Part shown: positions 15,520 through 23,649 of the stretch, in pieces
Layout of the letters: each line of letters begins with the position of its first letter
Numbering within the stretch: position 1 is the first letter of the stretch
NCBI GenBank assembly: GCA_030041435.1
Contig: JASHNW010000129.1
Span: forward strand, 1-41,512
Direction of reading: 5' to 3'
Length of the DNA stretch: 41,512 nucleotides
Source: Acidobacteriaceae bacterium
Lineage (GTDB): Bacteria > Acidobacteriota > Terriglobia > Terriglobales > Acidobacteriaceae
Program-made: the position numbers and the translations under genes
Notes under the pieces: model-generated
What the model saw: only the letters and a program-made list of their open reading frames with translations
Told to the model about the DNA's origin: nothing
The model's database searches: none

Positions 15520-16596
15520 GTGCCAGGTCAGCGGGAAGTGCGGTGGTCACAACTGAAGGTGGGAGTGCTGGTGATCGTCGCGCTGGCGACTCTGGCGGCG
15601 CTGATCTTCCTGATGTCGGGCAACACCGGCGGGTTCTGGGCCGGACACGTGAAGCTGCGGTCGTATTTTGAGAATTCGGCGGGGCTGAAGATCGGCGCTC
15701 CGGTCAATCTGGACGGGGTGACCATCGGCAATGTGGAGGCGATCCACATCGACGCGTCACGGCGGCTGACGCCGGTCGAAGTGGTGATGAAGATCAACAA
15801 GCTCAGGGCGAAGGATATACGAACAGATTCGAAGTCGAGCCTGGAGCAGGTAGGCGTGCTGGGCGATACGGTTGTGGATATCAGCAGCCGCCACGCGAAT
15901 GGGCCGCCGGTGGAGAATGACGGCGAGCTGCCGACGACGGAGACGCCGAACCTGCAGGACGTGATCCAGGCCAGCCAGGGGACAATCGAGCAGCTGGACA
16001 CGATCCTGGGTAAGGTGAACACAATCGCCGACGCGCTAAGCACGGACAAGGGATCGATCGGAGCGCTGATCAACGACCGGACGGTTTACAACAAGGGCCT
16101 GCAGACGCTGAACGAACTGCAGTCGCTGGTCGACGAAGTGAGCAACGGCCAGGGATCGATCGGCAAGCTGGTGAAGGACGATACGCTCTACGACAACCTG
16201 AAGAAGGCGACTGACGGGCTGAATCAGATTGTGGACACGGTGAATTCCGGCAAGGGCTCCATCGGCAAGCTGATGAAGGACGACACGTTGTACAACAATC
16301 TGAACGCGTCGACGAAAAGCCTGAACGAGATTCTGTCGCGGATCAACGAGGGCAAGGGGAGCCTGGGGATTCTGGCGAAGGATCCGGAGTTTGCGCGCAA
16401 GCTGAACGACGCGGTGACGCAGATGGATTCGCTGCTGCAGCAGGTGAACAACGGTCAGGGAACGGTGGGGGAGCTGTTCAAGAGCCGGGAGACGGCCGAT
16501 CATCTGAACCGGCTGCTGGACAGCTCCAACGATCTGGTGAAGGCGATCCGCACGGATCCGAAGAAGTATCTGACCATCCGGCTGAAGATTTTCTGA
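15520..16596 (+). CDS. MlaD/MCE-family protein with repeated GxGSIGxL modules
   Basis: A 358-residue protein anchored by one N-terminal helix (about 12-32), followed by an MCE/MlaD domain (about 38-125: GLKIGAPVNLDGVTIGNV, LGDTVVDIS). The rest is a helical tail with five copies of a module about 35-40 residues apart, of the form G-x-G-S-[IL]-G-x-L-x-x-D followed by L (GSIGALIND, GSIGKLVKD, GSIGKLMKD, GSLGILAKD, GTVGELFKS). MCE proteins form hexameric rings that carry lipids between membranes with an MlaEF-type ABC transporter. No permease or ATPase gene is next to it. GTG 15520 has GAGGG 5 bases upstream. Confidence 0.9.
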   Translation: MPGQREVRWSQLKVGVLVIVALATLAALIFLMSGNTGGFWAGHVKLRSYFENSAGLKIGAPVNLDGVTIGNVEAIHIDASRRLTPVEVVMKINKLRAKDIRTDSKSSLEQVGVLGDTVVDISSRHANGPPVENDGELPTTETPNLQDVIQASQGTIEQLDTILGKVNTIADALSTDKGSIGALINDRTVYNKGLQTLNELQSLVDEVSNGQGSIGKLVKDDTLYDNLKKATDGLNQIVDTVNSGKGSIGKLMKDDTLYNNLNASTKSLNEILSRINEGKGSLGILAKDPEFARKLNDAVTQMDSLLQQVNNGQGTVGELFKSRETADHLNRLLDSSNDLVKAIRTDPKKYLTIRLKIF

Positions 16597-16745
16597 CGAA
16601 AACGATGGCGGGGGGGCTGGGGCTGCGGTCGATACGGGTCGCGGCCGACGCTTCGCATTCACACGCCTGCGTGCTATCGTTTGGGGACATGACCGGAGCA
16701 GGGGTCACGATCCCGCCGGATTTCTTTCCGGCTTCGAGGAAGCTC

Positions 16746-18824
16746 ATGCGCGCAGCACGAACCGTGTGGACGGCGGCGGCAGTTCTGCTGGCCGCCGGAG
16801 CACTTTCTGCCCAGCAACTCTCGTTCTCGCCCGATACCACCACGTCCACCACGCCGACGGAGCCGAAGGCGCCGCACAGCTTCGATCTGAGCGCAATCGA
16901 CAAGACGGCCGACCCCTGCGTGGACTTTTACCAGTACGCCTGCGGGAACTGGCGGAAGGCGAATCCGATTCCGGGCGACCAGTCGCGGTGGGGACGGTTC
17001 AACGAGCTGGCGGAGCGCAACCGCTATCTGCTTTACGAGGATCTGGAGCGGGCGGCGACGCAACCGAAGACGGCGCTGGAGCGGAAATACGGGAACTTCT
17101 TCGCGGCGTGCATGGATTCGGACCGGGCGGATGCGCTGGGAGACACGCCGATTCTGCCGACGGTGAAGCGCATCGAGGCCATGAAGAACAAGAAGCAACT
17201 GGCGGCAGCGGTGGCGTGGATGGACGCGAACGACGGGACGGGCGGATTTTTCCGGTTTGAGGTGCAGCAGGACCAGAAGGATTCGTCGCAGCAAATCGAA
17301 GGCGTGGGCCAGGGCGGTCTGACGCTGCCGGACCGCGATTACTACATCGAAGACAACCCGCGGATGGCGAAGATCCGGGAGGAGTATCGCAGCTACATCG
17401 TGACGGTGCTGAAGCTGACGGGCGACTCCGAAGAGCAGGCGGCGACGGAAGCGGGGCAGGTGATCGGGATCGAGACGGCGCTGGCGAAGGCGTCGACGCC
17501 GCGGGCGGAGCTGCGCGATCCGGACAAGCGATATCACATTATGACCATCGCGGAGCTGGAGGGTCTGGAACCGAACTTTGACTGGGCGGTTTATTTCAAG
17601 GGGATTCACGCGCCGGTGGTGGACACGCTGAACGTGGCGCAGCCGGACTTCTTCAAGGCGCAGAACCAGGTGCTCAACGACGAGAGCCTGGATGCGCTGA
17701 AGGCGTACATGAAGTTCCACGCCATCAACGGCGCGGCGCCGTGGCTTTCGCAGCCATACGAGGATGCGAACTTCGATTTCTTCCAGAAGACGCTGCAGGG
17801 GCAGATGGAGCAGACTCCGCGGTGGAAGCGGTGCACGGCCGCGACCGACCGGGCGATGGGCGAAGCGGTGGGGCAGGACTGGGTGAAGGAGAATTTCCCG
17901 CCGCAGGACAAGGAAGCGATGGAGCAGCTGGTGGCGGCGCTGAAGAAGGCGCTGGCGGACGACATTCAGTCTCTGCCGTGGATGACGGACGCGACCAAAG
18001 CGCAGGCGGAGCAGAAGCTGGACGAGTTTCGGCAGAAGATCGGCTATCCGGACAAGTGGCGCGACTACAGGGCGCTGAAGGTGACGCGGACGAATTTCAT
18101 CACCGACCTGCACCACGCCGCGGAGTTCCAGTTCAATTACGAGCTGAATAAAGTGGGCAAGCCGGTGGACGAGAAGGAGTGGGGCATGACGCCGCCGACG
18201 GTGAACGCCTATTACGATCCGCCGATGAACGACATTAACTTCCCGGCGGGCATTCTGCAGCCGCCGTTCTACGACGCGAAGATGGATCCGGCGGTGAACT
18301 TCGGCGGCATCGGGGTGGTGATCGGCCACGAGATGACGCACGGCTTCGACGACGAAGGCAGCAAGTACGACGGCCACGGGAACGTGAAGAACTGGTGGAC
18401 TCCGGCGGACCGTGCGGCGTTCGAGCAGAGAACGGACTGCGAAGTGAAGGAGTACGACGGCTTCGAGCCGGTGGCGGGAGTGCATCTGAACGGGAAGCTC
18501 ACGCTGGGCGAGAACACGGCGGACAACGGCGGCATCCACATTGCGTGGCAGGCGCTGCAGGCAACGCTGGCGCAGCAGGGCAAGAGCATCTCCGACAAGA
18601 TTGACGGCTACACGGAGGCGCAGCGGTTCTTTATCTCGTTCGCGCAGATCTGGTGCGAGAACCGGACCGACCAGTCGTCAAGGGTTTCGGCGAAGACCGA
18701 TCCGCATTCGCCGGGAAGGTTCCGCGCCGACGGAGTGGTGCGGAACTTCGACGAGTTCGGAAAGGCCTTCGGCTGCCACGAGGGGCAGCCGATGATGCCG
18801 GAAGACGCCTGCCGGGTTTGGTGA
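16746..18824 (+). CDS. M13-family (neprilysin/PepO-like) zinc metallopeptidase
   Basis: A 692-residue exported endopeptidase of family M13. After a signal peptide (about 1-22, ending LSA) come the M13 N-terminal domain, beginning at DPCVDFYQYACGNW, and the catalytic domain. Zinc ligands and catalytic residues are complete: HEMTH (528-532) and the downstream ENTAD (Glu589, Asp593), with the usual NAYY, GGIGVVIGHE and final CRVW-type C-terminus. It should cleave peptides outside the cytoplasm. ATG 16746 is chosen for its GAGGAAG ribosome site and because the signal peptide starts there; ATG 16689 would add 19 residues. It is single, and a heptamer array starts 3 bases after its stop. Confidence 0.95.
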   Translation: MRAARTVWTAAAVLLAAGALSAQQLSFSPDTTTSTTPTEPKAPHSFDLSAIDKTADPCVDFYQYACGNWRKANPIPGDQSRWGRFNELAERNRYLLYEDLERAATQPKTALERKYGNFFAACMDSDRADALGDTPILPTVKRIEAMKNKKQLAAAVAWMDANDGTGGFFRFEVQQDQKDSSQQIEGVGQGGLTLPDRDYYIEDNPRMAKIREEYRSYIVTVLKLTGDSEEQAATEAGQVIGIETALAKASTPRAELRDPDKRYHIMTIAELEGLEPNFDWAVYFKGIHAPVVDTLNVAQPDFFKAQNQVLNDESLDALKAYMKFHAINGAAPWLSQPYEDANFDFFQKTLQGQMEQTPRWKRCTAATDRAMGEAVGQDWVKENFPPQDKEAMEQLVAALKKALADDIQSLPWMTDATKAQAEQKLDEFRQKIGYPDKWRDYRALKVTRTNFITDLHHAAEFQFNYELNKVGKPVDEKEWGMTPPTVNAYYDPPMNDINFPAGILQPPFYDAKMDPAVNFGGIGVVIGHEMTHGFDDEGSKYDGHGNVKNWWTPADRAAFEQRTDCEVKEYDGFEPVAGVHLNGKLTLGENTADNGGIHIAWQALQATLAQQGKSISDKIDGYTEAQRFFISFAQIWCENRTDQSSRVSAKTDPHSPGRFRADGVVRNFDEFGKAFGCHEGQPMMPEDACRVW

Positions 18825-18826
18825 TG

Positions 18827-18861
18827 ACAGAGCACAGAGCACAAGGCTCAGGGTGCAAAAG
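18827..18861. repeat. Heptamer array (ACAGAGC type) after the peptidase stop
   Basis: In register: ACAGAGC, ACAGAGC, ACAAGGC, TCAGGGT, GCAAAAG. More divergent sevenfold units may continue to about 18889. The words match the array inside the VWFA gene at 4492-4540. Confidence 0.7.
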
Positions 18862-19056
18862 CCCGGAGCCGCGGGGCGGCGTGTGCCGGCCGGATGAGGC
18901 AGCCTGGAAGATGCGAGCGGACCCGGAAACGCTCTTCCCAAAATCGGGGCGGCTGCGTCTAACGCGCAACGCTGATTTTCCATTTACAATGGTCCGGGAA
19001 CAACCCTACAGCTTATCCAGCACGTTCTGCGGGGCGTGCCGGTTTGAAGGAAGCGC

Positions 19057-20370
19057 ATGAAGTTGAGCAATATCGGCCGGATCGGTCTGGCCCTGGTGGC
19101 GTCTCTTATCCTGACATTCGGCACTGACTCCTGCTACAACTACACCGAGGCGTACATCATCGTCACCGGTTCGCAGTACAACCAGGTGGCTTCCTACAAG
19201 GAAGATAACGACACAGGGCAACTGACGGCGGCCATCGCGCCGGTGAGTTCGGGCGGGGCCAACCCCATCCGGGCCCTGCTGCTGACGGGCGGGCGCTACG
19301 TTTATGTGCTGAACCAGGGCACGCAGACGGTGGACAGTTCCGGGAACATTACCTGGAAGGGCGCGAACGTATCGTTGTTCTCGATCGGCGGCGACGGATC
19401 GCTGTCGTACCAGTTGTCGTATACGCTGCAGGGACTGGGATCGAAGCGTCTGGCGCTCTCCGCGGGCGGGAACTATCTGTATGTGCTGGACCAGTACCAG
19501 CCGGGGCTGACGGCGGGCGTGACGAACGCATCGCCGGCGCAGAGCCCGACGTATCCGTGCTACAACGCGACGAACAGCATGTACTATCCGGCGGGGGCAG
19601 TCGAAGCCTATTCCATCGACAACTCGACGGGGCGGCTGTTTCTGATTCAGAACCTGCAGCAGCAAAATGCGCTGGGGACGCCGCTGTCGTACTTCCCGGT
19701 GGGCTGCGGTGCGATTGACTTCTACCTGGCGTCGGGCTACCTGTACACCGCCGAGGCGAGCGATCCGGCGAGCGGCAACACGCAGGTGGTTTACGCCTAC
19801 GCGGCGAGCAGCTCGACGGGACAGCTGACGCTGGTTCCGGGCGGCGCGCAGCCGATTATCGGAGCGACGAACATCAGCGTGATCAGCGCCAGCGCGGGCG
19901 GCTCGTGGATCTACGTGCTGGACGCCGGGACCAACACCATCTTCATCTTCTCTCCGGGGTCGAACGGGCTGCTGAATGCGGCTTCGATTCCGTCGGAGCC
20001 GAACGATGCCAATCTGGCAGGCATGGACGCGATGACCACGGACAGCCAGTCGAAATATCTGTACGTCGCGAACACGCAATCCGCGAGCCTGGGGCAGCCG
20101 GGCAGTGCGCTGTCGATCTTCACCATCACCAGCGGTTCCGGGGCGCTGACACCGGCGACGCCACCGTCTTACCCCACGGGATCGGGACCGGCCTGCGTGT
20201 TTGAGGATCCCTCGAAGCAGTATGTCTACACGGCGGATTCCGGCAGCAGCACGATCGTGGGGGCGGCGTTCGACGCGAATACCGGAACGCTGACCAATCT
20301 GCCCAGAGGGTCGACCTTCCCGGTGGTCGGAACGCCCACCTGGTGCCTCTACAGCTCGAATACGGACTGA
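19057..20370 (+). CDS. Lactonase-like beta-propeller protein, paralogue 1
   Basis: A 437-residue exported protein with propeller blades of the 6-phosphogluconolactonase/YncE type, shown by recurring strands such as GGRYVYVLN, GNYLYVLDQ, GSWIYVLDAG, SKYLYVAN and KQYVYTADSG at intervals of about 40-90 residues. The signal segment (about 1-26) ends in TDSC, an imperfect lipobox. Compared with its two neighbours it has extra insertions and several Cys (CYNYTE, PCYNAT, VGCGA). It begins MKLS after GAAGGAAG, as its paralogues do. Lactonase activity should not be assumed, because such propellers are often surface or binding proteins in this phylum. It is the first of three tandem copies. Confidence 0.85.
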   Translation: MKLSNIGRIGLALVASLILTFGTDSCYNYTEAYIIVTGSQYNQVASYKEDNDTGQLTAAIAPVSSGGANPIRALLLTGGRYVYVLNQGTQTVDSSGNITWKGANVSLFSIGGDGSLSYQLSYTLQGLGSKRLALSAGGNYLYVLDQYQPGLTAGVTNASPAQSPTYPCYNATNSMYYPAGAVEAYSIDNSTGRLFLIQNLQQQNALGTPLSYFPVGCGAIDFYLASGYLYTAEASDPASGNTQVVYAYAASSSTGQLTLVPGGAQPIIGATNISVISASAGGSWIYVLDAGTNTIFIFSPGSNGLLNAASIPSEPNDANLAGMDAMTTDSQSKYLYVANTQSASLGQPGSALSIFTITSGSGALTPATPPSYPTGSGPACVFEDPSKQYVYTADSGSSTIVGAAFDANTGTLTNLPRGSTFPVVGTPTWCLYSSNTD

Positions 20371-20390
20371 TGCCGGCAGGAATGAAGCGA

Positions 20391-21653
20391 ATGAAGCTGA
20401 GCATTTTCGGCAAGCGGCTGCTGGCCGCTGTATCCACCGCGGCGGTGGCGGTGGGTATGGTTTCCTGCGGCGCCGGCAACACCGTGGACTACGTCTACGT
20501 GACCAGCAACAAGGTAAACCCGGGACAGATCAACGCCTACGCCCTGGATTCGGAGTCGGGGGCGCTGCACCAGCTGCAGGATTCGCCGTATCCTTCGGGC
20601 GGACGCAACCCGGTTTACGACGTGACCTCGCCGGACGGGAAGTATCTGTATGTAGCGAACCACGACGACAACACGATCGTGCAGTTCGACATTGGAACGG
20701 ACGGCAAGCTGTATCCGCTGCACACGGTGAATACGCCGGGAACGGAGCCGGTGGCCATGGCGGTAGATCCGGCGGGCGCTTACCTGTACGTGCTGGACTA
20801 CTACGCGCCGGCAGCGCCGGGGCAGCCGTCGTACACGGATCTGAATCCGGGGCCGGGGGCGGTGGTGATCTTCCCGATCAGCTCCACGGGCAGCCTGGGG
20901 ACGCCGGTCAGCGTGGGCGCGACGAACTACTTCCAGGTGCAGTGCTTCCCCAGCAACCTGGCCATCACACCGAACGGCAGCTACGTGTACGTGACCAACA
21001 CGAACGCCGTGGTGACCACCACGTCACCGCCGGTGACGGGCACGGTGCCGACACTGCCGGCCGGCTGTCCGGCGTACGGAACGGTTTCGGGGTTCTCGAT
21101 TGCCGCGTCTTCGGGCGGTCCGGTGCTGACGACGGTGGCGGGCAGCCCATTCAGCACGGGCGCGTCGTCGGAGCCGACGGCCATCCTGGCCGATCCGTCG
21201 AGCGGAGCGATCTATGTGGCCGACGCGGGGCTGAACCAGCTTTACACATTCACGGTGGGGTCGAGCGGGGCATTGTCGCTGGCCTCGACGGTGGCGACGG
21301 GAACGGAACCGATGGGCGGGACGGTGGTGAGCAACTCGTCGGGCAAGTTCCTCTACATTTCGAATTACATCGACGGGACGCTGAGCTCGTATGCGCTGGC
21401 CTCAGGGACGCCGGCGCCGATGGCGACCGCGACCGCCGGGGCATCGGGGCCGCTGTGCGTGCTGGCCGATCCGCGGCTGCAGCGGTTCCTGTACACCGCC
21501 GATTACACAGGCGGCCGGGTGGGCGGGGTTGAGCTGAACCCAGCCACCGGCGCTCTGATCACGAATCAGGGATCGCCCTATATAACATCGGGGCAGCCAA
21601 CCTGCGTTGCAGGGGTCACACACGAGCACGGAAATCCGAACGGGCTCGAGTAA
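20391..21653 (+). CDS. Lactonase-like beta-propeller lipoprotein, paralogue 2
   Basis: A 420-residue predicted lipoprotein. The signal peptide ends in MVSC at the expected place for lipidation, followed by blades with GKYLYVANHDDNTI, GAYLYVLDYY, GSYVYVTNT, GAIYVADAG, GKFLYISNY and RFLYTADYTGG, that is, six or seven repeats. The start is placed at ATG 20391 so that the N-terminus (MKLSIFGKR) aligns with the paralogues; ATG 20382 and 20370 are upstream alternatives. It begins 20 bases after paralogue 1 stops, so they are in one operon. Its closest relative in the window is paralogue 3, sharing the DYY/DFY, TNTNPG-like and CFPSN/CFPTG blocks. Confidence 0.88.
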   Translation: MKLSIFGKRLLAAVSTAAVAVGMVSCGAGNTVDYVYVTSNKVNPGQINAYALDSESGALHQLQDSPYPSGGRNPVYDVTSPDGKYLYVANHDDNTIVQFDIGTDGKLYPLHTVNTPGTEPVAMAVDPAGAYLYVLDYYAPAAPGQPSYTDLNPGPGAVVIFPISSTGSLGTPVSVGATNYFQVQCFPSNLAITPNGSYVYVTNTNAVVTTTSPPVTGTVPTLPAGCPAYGTVSGFSIAASSGGPVLTTVAGSPFSTGASSEPTAILADPSSGAIYVADAGLNQLYTFTVGSSGALSLASTVATGTEPMGGTVVSNSSGKFLYISNYIDGTLSSYALASGTPAPMATATAGASGPLCVLADPRLQRFLYTADYTGGRVGGVELNPATGALITNQGSPYITSGQPTCVAGVTHEHGNPNGLE

Positions 21654-21741
21654 ATGGCTGACACCGGAGCACACGCCGGATTTTAGAATGAAGCGGGAGC
21701 GATCCCGAGACTTTGGCGCCCGCAAGGGACGAAGGAAGAGC

Positions 21742-23016
21742 ATGAAGTTGACGAGAATCGGTCAGGGGTTACTGGCCACCGCAGCGAGTCTGGCAGTGGG
21801 GCTGGGCATCGCCTCGTGCAACCCCGGCAGCACCATCGACTATTTGTTTGTCACCTCGAGCAGCACCGGCTCGGGCTCGAGCTGCACGGGGTGCGTCAGT
21901 GCGTACCACGTGAATTCGTTCACGGGCACGCTGACCGAAGTGGCTGGGTCGCCGTTCTCGTCGCAGGGAACCGACCCGGTAGCTGAAGTGGCCTCGCCGA
22001 ACCAGCAGAATCTATACGTGGCCAACAACGGCACCAACACGATTGTGGAATTCACGATCGGCACCAACGGTCAACTCTCGGCCGGGCAAAGCTACACGAC
22101 GCCGGGCGCCCAACCGGTGGCGCTGGCTATCAACCAGACGGGCACGCTGCTGTTCGTGGTGGATTTCTACCAGGCGGGATTCACGGACACGAATCCTGGG
22201 CCGGGCGAGCTGATCGTCTATCCCATCAACTCCGACGGAACCCTAGGGTCGCCGGTGGCGAATGGCGGAGCCTCCTACACCCCGCTGCAGTGTTTCCCCA
22301 CCGGAGTTGCGATCACGCCGAGCGGCACGAATCTATATGTGAGCAACACTAATTCGTTCATCGTGACGACGGCGGCGCCGAGCACGTCGACACCTCCGCC
22401 GACGCCCTCCGTATGTCCGTCGCAGGGGACGATTTCGGGGTTCACGGTAGGCTCAGGCGGGACGCTGACGGCCGTGTCGGGCAGCCCCTTCCAGGCGGGA
22501 TCGACTCCGACCGCGCTGGCTATCGACCCAACCAGCCGGTTTCTATATGCGACGGACAGCGTGCAGAACCAGCTGATTGCCTATCAAATTCAGACTGCGG
22601 GCGTGCTGTATCCACTGACGAACGGGCCGTTTGCGACGGGGGGAACGTTTCCGGTGGGAATCACGGTGGACCCGCGCGGGCTCTATCTGTACGTGACCGA
22701 TTACAACTCCAAACAGATCAGCGAATATGCGATCTCGCAGGCGACGGGAGCACCTTCGGCGAGCGCGTCGGCTTCGTTCTCGACCAGAGCGGCCAGCCCG
22801 ACCTGCGTCGTGGTGGATCCGGCGCTGGGCCGCTATCTGTATACATCGGATTTCACGGGCGGATCGCTGACGGGCGCATCGCTGAATCCCAGCACCGGCG
22901 CGCTGACCGCGCTGCAGAATATGCCGTACGCGGCGAACGGGTCGCCAACCTGCGTGACGGCCATACCGCACGGCAACCACTCGACACAGTTTGTGTCGCC
23001 GGTTTCCGGCAACTAG
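21742..23016 (+). CDS. Lactonase-like beta-propeller lipoprotein, paralogue 3
   Basis: A 424-residue predicted lipoprotein. A signal peptide with a clean IASC lipobox is followed by blades marked QNLYVANNG, GTLLFVVDFY, GTNLYVSNTN, RFLYATDSV, GLYLYVTDYN and RYLYTSDFTGG. Ribosome site GAAGGAAG and start MKLT copy those of paralogue 1. A CTGCVSAYHV segment near residue 50 adds two Cys not present at that place in paralogue 2. The family is known for seven-bladed propellers; the ligand or enzyme function here is unknown. It ends just before the tRNA-derived junction and is the last clearly chromosomal gene. Confidence 0.88.
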   Translation: MKLTRIGQGLLATAASLAVGLGIASCNPGSTIDYLFVTSSSTGSGSSCTGCVSAYHVNSFTGTLTEVAGSPFSSQGTDPVAEVASPNQQNLYVANNGTNTIVEFTIGTNGQLSAGQSYTTPGAQPVALAINQTGTLLFVVDFYQAGFTDTNPGPGELIVYPINSDGTLGSPVANGGASYTPLQCFPTGVAITPSGTNLYVSNTNSFIVTTAAPSTSTPPPTPSVCPSQGTISGFTVGSGGTLTAVSGSPFQAGSTPTALAIDPTSRFLYATDSVQNQLIAYQIQTAGVLYPLTNGPFATGGTFPVGITVDPRGLYLYVTDYNSKQISEYAISQATGAPSASASASFSTRAASPTCVVVDPALGRYLYTSDFTGGSLTGASLNPSTGALTALQNMPYAANGSPTCVTAIPHGNHSTQFVSPVSGN

Positions 23017-23093
23017 AACTGCGACCCTACGGCGATGTAGCTCTGCCGGCACTGGTGCGGGCGGAAAGCGGCCTGAACCGGGTTCATGCAGAA

Positions 23094-23139
23094 ACACCAT
23101 GGTGTGCATGGGTGTCCGGACAAGCCTGTCTTTAAAGAC
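23094..23139. other. Cluster of three perfect palindromes
   Basis: ACACCATGGTGT (23094-23105), TGTCCGGACA (23113-23122) and GTCTTTAAAGAC (23128-23139) are each perfect and loopless, within 46 bases. They lie immediately beyond the CCA end of the tRNA fragment, on the chromosomal side. Confidence 0.7.
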
Positions 23140-23151
23140 GCCGATTCTGTT

Positions 23152-23194
23152 TGGCGTTTCCGACGGGATTTGAACCCGTATTATCGCCGTGAAA
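23152..23194 (-). other. 3' half of tRNA-Glu(UUC): candidate integration site of a mobile element
   Basis: On the minus strand this reads, 5' to 3', the anticodon loop TTTCAC, anticodon-stem strand GGCGA, a short variable loop, the T arm ACGGG-TTCAAAT-CCCGT, the acceptor strand CGGAAAC, a discriminator G and an encoded CCA. The order and spacing match tRNA-Glu with a UUC anticodon. The 5' half (acceptor GTTTCCG, D arm, 5' anticodon stem) is absent beyond 23195. A fragment that starts exactly in the anticodon loop and keeps the 3' end is what tyrosine integrases leave at the far end of an integrated element. Confidence 0.75.
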
Positions 23195-23248
23195 AATTGA
23201 AACTACAAAGCACGATTGGCCTCAAATAGTGCGTTTCGGCTCCCTGGG

Positions 23249-23275
23249 AACCCATATCGAACCCATATCGAACCC
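23249..23275. repeat. 11-bp direct repeat beside the tRNA fragment
   Basis: AACCCATATCG occurs at 23249-23259 and 23260-23270, followed by AACCC. It is 55-80 bases from the tRNA core on the presumed element side, a position where integrase arm-type sites are found in other systems. No protein evidence is available. Confidence 0.75.
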
Positions 23276-23649
23276 GCGATCGATGCCGCAGAGTTTAGAT
23301 GGGCTTGCGCGCACGAAATCGGAACGCATACAGGCTCAGATCGACCCGCGCTCCCGCTAAACCAGCGGCGGTCGAGTTCTCCGACTCCAATCCCCGAGGA
23401 GGTACGAACGTCAGCCTATTCCGAAATTTCGAACCTCTGCGGCAGACCGTGACTAAAGTCACTGAGGCGGGCTCGCGCCGACGTCAAAATTGCCTGGGAT
23501 GTGCCGTAAATCGATCTCCAGGGAGCGATTTCTGAGAGTCCATTCATTGCAATAACGAGACTTAGGTCGGGGCCAAAGGACAGGCGAGCCGGCTCGGGGC
23601 GCAAGGCAAGAGTGTTGCAATTGCAACTCAACTACACCAGAGAAAAGTC
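23276..23649. other. Intergenic region at the island edge
   Basis: These 374 bases have no convincing gene. Short frames on both strands lack ribosome sites and family resemblance. The right end carries the palindrome at 23614-23627 and the presumed nnrS promoter. Confidence 0.5.
23614..23627. promoter_or_regulatory. Perfect 14-bp palindrome upstream of nnrS, candidate operator
   Basis: GTTGCAATTGCAAC is a perfect palindrome ending 22 bases before the GTG start at 23650. Its position suits an operator for a dimeric regulator. It is not an Fnr consensus (TTGAT-N4-ATCAA). Confidence 0.45.

Noticed and set aside
16674-18539. 621-codon minus-strand frame opposite the M13 peptidase
   Set aside because: His/Arg/Leu-rich shadow frame; the peptidase on the plus strand has complete catalytic motifs.
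23276-23640. Possible further tRNA or integrase remains next to the tRNA-Glu half
   Set aside because: No second T arm, acceptor or integrase-like residues could be read on either strand.
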